64,000 nt of DNA from Colletes latitarsis (Eukaryota > Arthropoda > Insecta > Hymenoptera > Colletidae): the NCBI RefSeq assembly GCF_051014445.1, contig NC_135137.1, forward strand, positions 21,515,501 through 21,579,500, written 5' to 3'. Each line of letters begins with the position of its first letter. The stretch's first letter is position 1. Below are positions 53,517-64,000 of this stretch, one piece after another. The notes under the pieces are model-generated. The model was not told the origin of the DNA, made no database searches, and was given only the letters and a program-made list of their open reading frames with translations. The translations under genes were made by a program, and so were the position numbers.

Positions 53517-54487
53517 GGTGTCACCGACTAAAATACTGACCGAATCCACGTATAATTGACTGTTACTGTGTGGTCTCACATTACTATGTGATTCAAACCC
53601 GAAAAAACCCAGGATCTGGTCAACAAGTATGCGAAGAAGGCAATATCATGAACCAGATGCGGGCATAACCCAGACCTAACCCAGACCTGTCTGGTGTTAC
53701 CGACTATAATACTGACCGAATCCACGTATAATTGGCTGTTACTGTGTGGTTCCTCAGTACTACGTGATTCAAACCAGAGAAAACCAAGGATCTGGCAAAC
53801 AAGAATGTGGACAAGGCAAAATCATGAGCCAGATGCGGGTATAACCCAGACGTAACCAAAACCTAACCGGAGTTATCCACTAAAATATTCATCGAAACCA
53901 AGTTTAATGGACTGTTACAGTGTGGAACCACATTACTACGTGATTCGATCCCTAAAAAACCGAGGATCTGTCCAACAAGTATGCGAAGAAGGTAAAATCA
54001 TGAGCCAGATGCGGGCATTTCACAGGCCTAACCCAGACTTAACCGGTGTTACCTACTAAAATACTGACCGAATCCACGTATAATTGACTGTTACTGTGTG
54101 GTTCCACATTACTATGTGATTCAAACCCGAAAAAAACCCAGGATCTGGCCAACATGTATGCGCAGAAGGCAAAATTATGAGCCAGATGGTGGCATAACCC
54201 AGACCTAACCCAGACCTAACCGGTGTTATCCTCTAAAATATTGATCGAAACCAAGTTAAATGGACTGTTTCAGTGTCGTACCACATTATTACGTGATTCA
54301 AACCAGAGAAAACCAAGGCTCTGGCAAACAAGAATGCGGACAAGGCAAAATCATGAGCCAGATGCGAGCGTAACCCAGACCTAACCCAGACCTAACCGGT
54401 GTTATCCTCTAAAATATTGATCGTAACCATGTTTAATTGTCTGTTTCAGTGTGGTACCACATTACTACGTGATTCAAACCAGAGAAA
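53517..54487. repeat. higher-order block, copy 2 (offset 2,467 bp)
   Basis: This is the second copy of the 51050-52020 block. Differences are few, for example cctgtctggtg here near 53687 versus cctgtccggtg, and gttcctcagtac versus gttccaaagtac. Similarity ends where tgatcgtaacc...ccaaggatctgg here is tgaccgtaacc...ccaaggttctgg in copy 1. Confidence 0.82.
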
Positions 54488-57084
54488 ACCAAGGATCTGG
54501 CCAACAAGTATGCCAAGAAGGCAAAATCATGAGCCAGATGCGGGCATAACCCAGACCTATCCCAGACCTAACCGGTGTTATCCTCTAAAGTATTGATCGA
54601 AACCAGGTTTAATTGACTGTTTCAATGTGGTACCACATTACTACGTGATTCAAACCAGAGAAAACCAAGGATCTGGCCAACAAGTATGCCAAGAAGGCAA
54701 AATCTTGAGCCAGATGCGGGCATAACCCAGACCTATCCCAGTCCTAACCGGTGTTATCCTCTAAAATGTTGATCGAAACCAAGTTTAATGGACTGTTCCA
54801 GTGTGGTACCACATTACTACGTGATTCAAACCAGAGAAAACCAAGGTTCTGGCCAACAGGAATGCGGAAAAGGCAAAATCATGAGCCAGATGTGGACATA
54901 AACCATACCTAACCCAGACCTAACCGGTTTTATGCTGTAAAATATTGATCGAAACCAGGTTTAATAGACTGTTTCAATGTGGTACCACATTACTACGTGA
55001 TTCAAACCCGAAAAAAACCCAGGATCTGGCCAACATGTATGCGCAGAAGGCAAAATCATGAGCCAGATGGGGGCATAACCCAGACCTAACCCAGACCTAA
55101 CCGGTGTTATGCTCTAAAATATTGATCGAAACCTAGTTTAATGGACTGTTTCAGTGTGGATCCACATTATTACGTGATTAAAACACGAAAAAACGCAGGA
55201 TCTGTCCAACAAGTATGCGAAGAAGGTAAAATCATGAGCCAGATGCGGGCATTTCACAGGCCTAACCCAGACCTAACCGGTGTTAACGACTAAAATACTG
55301 ACCGAATCCACGTATAATTGACTGTTACTGTGTGGTCCCACATTACTATGTGATTCAAACCCGAAAAAACCCAGGATCTGGCCAACAAGTATGCGAAGAA
55401 GGCAAAATCATGAGCCAGATGCTGGCATTTCCCAGGCCTAACCCAGACCTAACCGGTGTTACCGTCTAAAATACTGACCGAATCCAGGTATAATTGACTG
55501 TTACTGTGTGGTTCCACATTACTATGTGATTCAAACCCGAAAAAACCCAGGATCTGGTCAACATGTATGCGAAGAAGGCAAAATCATGAGCCAGATGCGG
55601 GCATAAGCCAGACCTAACACAGACCTTACCGGTGTTACCAACTAAAATACTGACCGAATCCAGGTTTAATTGACTGTTTCAGTGTGGTACCACATTACTA
55701 CGTGATTCAAACCAGAGAAAACCAAGGATCTGGCCTACAAGAATGCGAAGAAGGCAAAATCATGAGCCAGATGCGGGCATAACCCAGACGTAACCCAGAC
55801 CTAACCGGTGTTATCCTCTAAAATATTGATCGAAACCAAGTTTAATGGACTGCTTCAGTGTGGTACCACATTATTACGTGATTCAAACCCGGAAAACGCA
55901 GGATCTGTCCAATAAGTATGCGAAGAAGGTAAAATCATGAGCCAGATGCGGGCATAACCCAGACCTAACCCAGACCTAACCGGTGTTATCCTCTCAAATA
56001 TTGATCGAAACCAGGTTTAATTGTCTGTTTCAGTGTGGTACCACATTACTATGTGATTCAAACCCGAAAAACCCGAGGATCTGGCCAACAAGTATGCGAA
56101 GAAGGCAAAATCATGAGCCAGATGCGGGCATTTCCCAGGCCTAACCCTGACCTAACCGGTGTTACCGACTAAAATACTGACCGAATCCAGGTATAATTGG
56201 CTGTTAGTGTGTGGTTCCACATTACTACGAGATTGAAACCAGAGAAAACCAAGGCTCTGGCAAACAAGAATGCGGACAAGGCAAAATCATGAGCCAGATG
56301 CGAGCATAACCCAGACCTAGCTCAGACCTAACCGGTGTTATCCTCTAAAATATTGATCGTAACCATGTTCAATTGTCTGTTTCAGTGTGGTACCACATTA
56401 CTACGTGATTCAAACCAGAGAAAACCAAGGTTCTGGCCAACAGGAATGCGGAAAAGGCAAAATCATGAGCCAGATGTGGACATAACCCATACCTAACCCA
56501 GACCTAACCGGTGTCACCGACTAAAATACTGACCGAATCCACGTATAATTGACTGTTACTGTGTGGTTCCACATTACTATGTGATTCAAACCCGAAAAAA
56601 CCCAGGATCTGGCCAACATGTATGCGCAGAAGGCAAAATTATGAGCCAGATGGGTGGCATAACCCAGACCTAACCCAGACCTAACCGGTGTTATCCTCTA
56701 AAATATTGATCGAAACCTAGTTTAATGGACTGTTTCAGTGTGGATCCACATTATTACGTGATTCAAACACGAAAAACGCAGGATCTGTCCAACAAGTATG
56801 CGAAGAAGGTAAAATCATGAGCCAGATGCGGGCATTTCCCTGGCCTAACCCAGACCTAACCGGTGTCACCGACTAAAATACTGACCGAATCCACGTATAA
56901 TTGACTGTTACTGTGTGGTTCCACATTACTATGTGATTCAAACCCGAAAAAACCCAGGATCTGGTCAACAAGTATGCGAAGAAGGCAAAATCATGAGCCA
57001 GATGCTGGCATTTCCCAGGCTTAACCCAGACCTAACCGGTGTTATCCTCTAAAATATTGATCGAAACCAGGTTTAATTGACTGT

Positions 57085-57992
57085 TTCAATGTGGTACCAC
57101 ATTATTACGTGATTCAAACCAGAGAAAACCAAGGATCTGGCCAACAAGTATGCGAAGAAGGTAAAGTCATGAGACAGATGCGGGCATAAGCCAGACCTAA
57201 CACAGACCTTACCGGTGTTACCAACTAAACTACTGACCGAATCCAGGTTTAATTGACTGTTTCACTGTGGTACCACATTATTACGTGATTCAAACCAGAG
57301 AAAACCAAGGATCTGGCCAACAAGTATGCGAAGAAGGCAAAATCATGAGCGAGATGCGGGCATAACCCAGACCTAACCCAGACCTAACCGGTGTTATCCT
57401 CTAAAATATTGATCGAAACCAGGTTTAATTGACTGTTTCAGTGTGGTACCACATTACTACGTGATTCAAACCAGAGAAAACCAAGGATCTGGCCTACAAG
57501 AATGCGAAGAAGGCAAAATCATGAGCCAGATGCGGGCATAACCCAGACGTAACCCAGACCTAACCGGTGGTATCCTCTAAAATATTGATCGAAACCAAGA
57601 TTAATGGACTGTTTCAGTGTGGTACCACATTATTACGTGATTCAAACCCGGAAAAACGCAGGATCTGTCCAAGAAGTATGCGAAGAAGGTAAAATCATGA
57701 GCCAGATGCGGGCATAACCCAGACCTAACCCAGACCTAACCGGTGTTATCCTCTAAAATATTGATCGAAACCAGGTTTAATTGTCTGTTTCAGTGTGGTA
57801 CCACATTACTACGTGATTCAAACCAGAGAAAACCAAGGTTCTGGCCAACAGGAATGCGGAAAAGGCAAAATCATGAGCCAGATGTGGACATAACCCATAC
57901 CCAACCCAGACCTAACCGGTTTTATCCTCTAAAATGTTGATCGAAACCATGTTTAATTGACTGTTTCAATGTGGTGCCACATTACTGCGTGA
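57085..57992. repeat. higher-order block, copy 1 (offset 1,760 bp)
   Basis: This block matches 58845-59752 at an offset of exactly 10 monomers. Marker variants are gaaggtaaagtcatgagacag, acataacccatacccaac and gtggtgccacatt. The same marker set occurs near 37081-37600, left of the transposon, so the block type predates the insertion or was exchanged across it. Confidence 0.83.
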
Positions 57993-58844
57993 TTCAAACC
58001 CGGAAAACGCAGGATCTGTCCAACAAGTATGCGAAGAAGGTAAAATCATGAGCGAGATGCGGGCATAACCCAGACCTAACAGAGACCTTACCGGTGTTAC
58101 CAACTAAAATACTGACCGAATCCAGGTTTAATTGACTGTTTCACTGTGGTACCACATTATTACGTGATTCAAACCAGAGAAAACCAAGGATCTGGCCAAC
58201 AAGTATGCGAAGAAGGTAAAATCATGAGCCAGATGCGGGCATAACCCAGACCTAACCCAGACCTAACCGGTGTTATCCTCTAAAATATTGATCGAAACCA
58301 AGTTTAATGGACTGTTTCAGTGTGGTACCACATTATTACGTGATTCAAACCCGAAAAAACGCAGGATCTGTCCAACAAGTATGCGAAGAAGGTAAAATCA
58401 TGAGCCAGATGCGAGCATTTCACAGGCCTAACCCAGACCTAACCGGTGTTACCGACTAAAATACTGACCGAATCCACGTATAATTGACTGTTACTGTGTG
58501 GTCCCACATTACTATGTGATTCAAACCCGAAAAAACCCAGGATCTGGCCAACAAGTATGCGAAGAAGGCAAAATCATGAGCCAGATGCTGGCATTTCCCA
58601 GGCCTAACCCAGACCTAACCGTTGTTACCGTCTAAAATACTGACCGAATCCAGGTATAATTGACTGTTACTGTGTGGTTCCACATTACTGTGTGATTCAA
58701 ACCCGAAAAAACCCAGGATCTGGCCAACATGTATGCGCAGAAGGCAAAATTATGAGCCAGATGGGTGGCATAACCCAGACCTAACCCAGACCTAACCGGT
58801 GTTATCGTCTAAAATATTGATCGAAACCTAGTTTAATGGACTGT

Positions 58845-59752
58845 TTCAATGTGGTACCACATTATTACGTGATTCAAACCAGAGAAAACCAAGGATCTGG
58901 CCAACAAGTATGCGAAGAAGGTAAAGTCATGAGACAGATGCGGGCATAAGCCAGACCTAACACAGACCTTACCGGTGTTACCAACTAAAATACTGACCGA
59001 ATCCAGGTTTAATTGACTGTTTCACTGTGGTACCACATTATTACGTGATTCAAACCAGAGAAAACCAAGGATCTGGCCAACAAGTATGCGAAGAAGGCAA
59101 AATCATGAGCGAGATGCGGGCATAACCCAGACCTAACCCAGACCTAACCGGTGTTATCCTCTAAAATATTGATCGAAACCAGGTTTAATTGACTGTTTCA
59201 GTGTGGTACCACATTACTACGTGATTCAAACCAGAGAAAACCAAGGATCTGGCCTACAAGAATGCGAAGAAGGCAAAATCATGAGCCAGATGCGGGCATA
59301 ACCCAGACGTAACCCAGACCTAGCCGGTGTTATCCTCTAAAATATTGATCGAAACCAAGTTTAATGGACTGTTCCAGTGTGGTACCACATTATTACGTGA
59401 TTCAAACCCGGAAAAACGCAGGATCTGTCCAACAAGTATGCGAAGAAGGTAAAATCATGAGCCAGATGCGGGCATAACCCAGACCTAACCCAGACCTAAC
59501 CGGTGTTATCCTCTAAAATATTGAACGAAACCAGGTTTAATTGTCTGTTTCAGTGTGGTACCACATTACTACGTGATTCAAACCAGAGAAAACCAAGGTT
59601 CTGGCCAACAGGAATGCGGAAAAGGCAAAATCATGAGCCAGATGTGGACATAACCCATACCCAACCCAGACCTAACCGGTTTTATCCTCTAAAATGTTGA
59701 TCGAAACCATGTTTAATTGACTGTTTCAATGTGGTGCCACATTACTACGTGA
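58845..59752. repeat. higher-order block, copy 2 (offset 1,760 bp)
   Basis: This is the second copy of the 57085-57992 block. Small differences include ttgaacgaaacc here near 59521 versus ttgatcgaaacc, and cctagccggtg versus cctaaccggtg. The stretch following it (gaaaaaacctagg, gatggggtcataac) matches 37612-37680 rather than the sequence after copy 1. Confidence 0.83.
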
Positions 59753-60540
59753 TTCAAACCCGAAAAAACCTAGGATCTGGCCAACATGTATGCGCAGAAG
59801 GCAAAATCATGAGCCAGATGGGGTCATAACCCAGACCTAACCCAGACCTAACCGGTGTTATCCTCTAAAATATTGATCGAAACCAAGTTTAATGGACTGT
59901 TTCAGTGTGGTACCACATTATTACGTGATTCAAACCCGGAAAAACGCAGGATCTGTCCAACAAGTATGCGAAGAAGGTAAAATCAGGAGCCAGATGCGGG
60001 CAGAACCCAGACATAACCCAGACCTAACCGGCGTTATCCTCTAAAGTATTGATCGAAACCAGGTTTAATTGACTGTTTCAATGTGGTACCACATTACTAC
60101 GTGATTCAAACCAGAGAAAACCAAGGATCTGGCCAACAAGTATGCCAAGAAGGCAAAATCATGAGCCAGATGCGGGCATAACCCAGACCTAACCCAGACC
60201 TAACCGGTGTTATCCTCTAATATATTGATCGAAACCAAGTTTAATGGACTGTTCCAGTGTGGTACCACATTACTACGTGATTCAAACCCGAAAAAACGCA
60301 GGATCTGTCCAACAAGTATGCGAAGAAGGTAAAATCATTAGCCAGATGCGGGCATTTCACTGGCCTAACCCAGACCTAACCGGCGTTATCCTCTAAAGTA
60401 TTGATCGAAACCAGGTTTAGTTGACTGTTTCAATGTGGTACCACATTACTACGTGATTCAAACCAGAGAAAACCCAGGATCTGGCCAACAAGTATGCGAA
60501 GAAGGCAAAATCATGAGCCAGGTGCTGGCATTTCCCAGGC

Positions 60541-61519
60541 CTAACCCAGACCTAACCGGTGTTACCGACTAAAATACTGACCTAATCCGAGTTTAATTGA
60601 CTGTAACTGTTTGGTACCACGTTACTACGTGATTCAAACCTGACAAAACACAGGATCTGGCCAACAAGTATGCGAAGAAGGCAAAATCATGAGTCAGATG
60701 CAGGCACAACCTAGACCTAACACCATACCTAACCGGTTTTATCCTCTAAAATATTGATCGAAACCTAGTTAAATGGACTGATTCTGTGTGGAACCACATT
60801 ACTACGTGATTCAAACCCGAAAGAACCCAGGATCTGGCCAACAAGTTTGCGAAGAAGGCAAAATCATGAGCCAGATGCGGGCATTACCCAGACCTAAGCC
60901 AGACCTAACCAGTGTTATCCTCTAAAATATTGATCGAAACCAGGTTTAATTGACTGTTTCAGTGTGGTACCACATTACTACGTGATTCAAACCCGAAAGA
61001 ACCCAGGATCTGGCCATCAAGTTTGCGAAGAAGGCAAAATCATGAGCCAGATGCGGGCATAACCCAGACCTAACCCAGACCTAACCGGTGTTACCGACTA
61101 AAATACTGACCGAATCCAGGTATAATTGACTGTATCAGTGTGGTACCACATTACAATATGATTCAAACCCGAAAAAACACAAGATCTGGCCAACAATTAC
61201 ATGAAAAAGGCTAAATCATGAGCGAGATGCGGGCATAACCCAGGCCTAACCTAGACCTAACCGGTGTTATTCTCTAAAATATTGATCGAAACCAGGTTTA
61301 GTTGACTGTTTCACTGTGGTACCACATTATTACGTGTTTGAAACCAGAGAAAACCAAGGATCTGGCCATCAAGAATGCGGAATAGGCAAAATCATGAGCC
61401 AGATGAGGGCATAACCCAGACCTAACCGGTGTTACCGACTAAAATACTGACCGAATCCGAGTTTAATTGACTGTAACTATTTGGTACCACGTTACTACGT
61501 GATTCAAACCCGACAAAAC
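60541..61519. repeat. higher-order block, copy 1 (offset 2,280 bp)
   Basis: This block matches 62821-63799. It contains divergent monomers with gagtcagatgcaggcacaac, cataccta in place of the usual second subrepeat, caacaattacatgaaaaagg, and a 165-bp monomer near 61417. Only a handful of substitutions separate the copies, for example gttaaatggactg here versus gtttaatggactg. Confidence 0.85.
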
Positions 61520-62820
61520 ACAGGATCTGGCCAACAAGTATGCGGAAAAGGCAAAATCATGAGCCAGATGCAGGCACAACCTAGACCTAACACCATACCT
61601 AACCGGTGTTATCCTCTAAAATATTGATCGAAACCTAGTTTAATGGACTGTTTCAGTGTGGTACCACATTATTACGTGATTCAAACCCGAAAAAACGCAG
61701 GATCTGTCCAACAAGTATGCGAAGAAGGTAAAATCATGAGCCAGATGCGGGCATTTCACAGGCCTAACCCAGACCTAACCGGTGTTACCGACTAAAATAC
61801 TGACCGAATCCAGGTATAATTGACTGTTACTGTGTGGTTCCACATTACTATGTGATTCAAACCCGATAAAACCCAGGATCTGGCCAACATGTATGCGCAG
61901 AAGGCAAAATTATGAGCCAGATGCGGGCATAACCCAGACATAACCCAGACCTAACCGGTGTTATCCTCTAAAGTATTGATCGAAACCAGGTTTAATTGAC
62001 TGTTTCAATGTGGTACCACATTACTACGTGATTCAAACCAGAGAAAACCCAGGATCTGGCCAACAAGTATGCGAAGAAGGCAAAATCATGAGCCAGATGC
62101 TGGCATTTCCCAGGCCTAACCCAGACCTAACCGGTGTTACCGACTAAAATACTGACCGAATCCAGGTATAATTGACTGTTACTGTGTGGTTCCACTTTAC
62201 TATGTGATTCAAACCCGATAAAACCCAGGATCTGGCCAACATGTATGCGCAGAAGGCAAAATTATGAGCCAGATGGGTGGCATAACCCAGACCTAACCCA
62301 GACCTAACCGGTGTTATCCTCTAAAATATTGATCGAAACCTAGTTTAATGGACTGTTTCAGTGTGGGTCCACATTATTACGTGATTCAAACCCGGAAAAA
62401 CGCAGGATCTGGCCAACAAGTATGCGAAGAAGGCAAAATCATGAGCCAGATGCTGGCATTTCCCAGGCCTAACCCAGACCTAACCGGTGTTACCGACTAA
62501 AATACTGACCGAATCCAGGTATAATTGACTGTTACTGTGTGGTTCCACATTACTATGTGATTCAAACCCGATAAAACCCAGGATCTGGCCAACATGTATG
62601 CGCAGAAGGCAAAATTATGAGCCAGATGCGGGCATAACCCAGACATAACCCAGACCTAACCGGTGTTATCCTCTAAAGTATTGATCGAAGCCAGGTTTAA
62701 TTGACTGTTTCAATGTGGTACCACATTACTACGTGATTCAAACCAGAGAAAACCAAGGATCTGGCCAACAAGTATGCCAAGAAGGCAAAATCATGAGCCA
62801 GATGCAGACATAACCCAGAC

Positions 62821-63799
62821 CTAACCCAGACCTAACCGGTGTTACCGACTAAAATACTGACCTAATCCGAGTTTAATTGACTGTAACTGTTTGGTACCAC
62901 GTTACTACGTGATTCAAACCTGACAAAACACAGGATCTGGCCAACAAGTATGCGAAGAAGGCAAAATCATGAGTCAGATGCAGGCACAACCTAGACCTAA
63001 CACCATACCTAACCGGTTTTATCCTCTAAAATATTGATCGAAACCTAGTTTAATGGACTGATTCTGTGTGGAACCACATTACTACGTGATTCAAACCCGA
63101 AAGAACCCAGGATCTGGCCAACAAGTTTGCGAAGAAGGCAAAATCATGAGCCAGATGCGGGCATTACCCAGACCTAAGCCAGACCTAACCAGTGTTATCC
63201 TCTAAAATATTGATCGAAACCAGGTTTAATTGACTGTTTCAGTGTGGTACCACATTACTACGTGATTCAAACCCGAAAGAACCCAGGATCTGGCCATCAA
63301 GTTTGCGAAGAAGGCAAAATCATGAGCCAGATGCGGGCATAACCCAGACCTAACCCAGACCTAACCGGTGTTACCGACTAAAATACTGACCGAATCCAGG
63401 TATAATTGACTGTTTCAGTGTGGTACCACATTACAATATGATTCAAACCCGAAAAAACACAAGATCTGGCCAACAATTACATGAAAAAGGCTAAATCATG
63501 AGCGAGATGCTGGCATAACCCAGGCCTAACCTAGACCTAACCGGTGTTATTCTCTAAAATATTGATCGAAACCAGGTTTAGTTGACTGTTTCACTGTGGT
63601 ACCACATTATTACGTGTTTGAAACCAGAGAAAACCAAGGATCTGGCCATCAAGAATGCGGAATAGGCAAAATCATGAGCCAGATGAGGGCATAACCCAGA
63701 CCTAACCGGTGTTACCGACTAAAATACTGACCGAATCCGAGTTTAATTGACTGTAACTATTTGGTACCACGTTACTACGTGATTCAAACCCGACAAAAC
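62821..63799. repeat. higher-order block, copy 2 (offset 2,280 bp)
   Basis: This is the second copy of 60541-61519. It diverges on the right at cgacaaaacgcagg versus cgacaaaacacagg, where the flavour switches to B. The array continues past the window end. Confidence 0.85.
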
Positions 63800-64000
63800 G
63801 CAGGATCTGTCCAACAAGTATGCGAAGAAGGTAAAATCATGAGCCAGATGCGGGCATTTCACAGGCCTAACCCAGACCTAACCGGTGTTACCGACTAAAA
63901 TACTGACCGAATCCACGTATAATTGACTGTTACTGTGTGGTCCCACATTACTATGTGATTCAAACCCGAAAAAACCCAGGATCTGGCCAACAAGTATGCG

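Larger units (their letters stand above)
40798..64000. repeat. 176-bp tandem satellite array, right part
   Basis: This continues the same satellite, in the same orientation and register, after the transposon; the first 8 bp are the right target-site duplication. It contains the same A and B flavours but also variants rare or absent to the left, such as tcctcgaaaatgtgg (42785, 45599, 46480), ttatgttcaaaaatgtgaatcg (42956, 44716, 46656, 47885), gcaggcacaacctagacctaacacc (44150, 60699, 61570, 62979) and caacaattacatgaaaaaggc (61190, 63470). Single-base indels and 11-bp losses are more frequent, so long-range register drifts more than in the first 16 kb. The array runs off the window edge. Confidence 0.96.

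Noticed and set aside
29100..59700. Repeated 65-residue plus-strand frames beginning MLSSKIL
   Set aside because: Same reason: they follow the higher-order block copies (offsets 4,203 and 1,760 bp) and are read-through of satellite sequence.
1..64000. CRISPR array
   Set aside because: Direct repeats are present, but there are no unique spacers between short repeats; the whole 176-bp unit is repeated, as in a satellite.
1..64000. CENP-B box-like motif that would mark a centromeric satellite
   Set aside because: No stretch in the monomer matches the TTCG...A..CGGG core in the right spacing. The attcaaacccgaaaaaacc word is only superficially similar.

Overview
The window is almost entirely one tandem satellite array with a basic period of 176 bp. 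The conserved word attcaaac recurs at 11, 187, 363, 539, 715 and so on, and roughly 350 monomers fit in the window. A single DNA transposon of 2,599 bp (38199-40797) interrupts the array and is flanked by an 8-bp target-site duplication. I find no intact protein-coding gene, rRNA, convincing tRNA or CRISPR. The many 60-79 residue open frames are translations of the satellite phase or of the transposon's inverted repeats.

Organism: a eukaryote, most likely a dipteran insect. The transposon interior is AT-rich with TACATATGTA-type words common in flies, and it carries a fragment resembling the C-terminal zinc ribbon of piggyBac transposases. Every monomer carries about two and a half copies of an 11-bp unit, TAACCCAGACC, whose reverse complement contains the arthropod telomere word TTAGG. 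Chironomid midges are known to lack simple telomeric repeats and to end their chromosomes in complex tandem repeats of about 340-350 bp (C. tentans, C. pallidivittatus) or 176 bp (C. thummi/riparius), and these have been proposed to derive from simple telomere repeats. Period and motif both fit, so a Chironomus-type telomeric array is the leading hypothesis. It comes from family knowledge; I could not compare sequences.

Layout: 1-38198 is the left array and 40798-64000 the right array. Two monomer flavours (called A and B here) and their mosaics are interspersed. Higher-order structure is extensive: a 352-bp dimer run at 345-1288; two tandem copies of a 6,512-bp, 37-monomer block at 3015-16087; 704-bp tetramer repeats near 15.3-16.6 and 17.9-19.1 kb; blocks at offsets of 2,431, 4,203 and about 6,640 bp across 22.7-34.6 kb; and shorter blocks at offsets of 2,467, 1,760 and 2,280 bp to the right of the transposon. 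Block lengths that are not multiples of 176 can largely be explained by loss of one 11-bp subrepeat, giving 165-bp monomers, or by single-base indels.

The transposon has terminal inverted repeats of about 465 bp. Their inner ~420 bp are nearly identical and their outer ~45 bp have diverged. Its ends (CAGAGATGCC / CATAGATGCC) and 8-bp duplication suggest hAT or a P-like superfamily, whereas the only recognisable protein fragment inside resembles piggyBac; this conflict is unresolved. Nothing here works as a gene pathway: the interest lies in telomere-like satellite architecture, its amplification history and an unusual foldback-like transposon.
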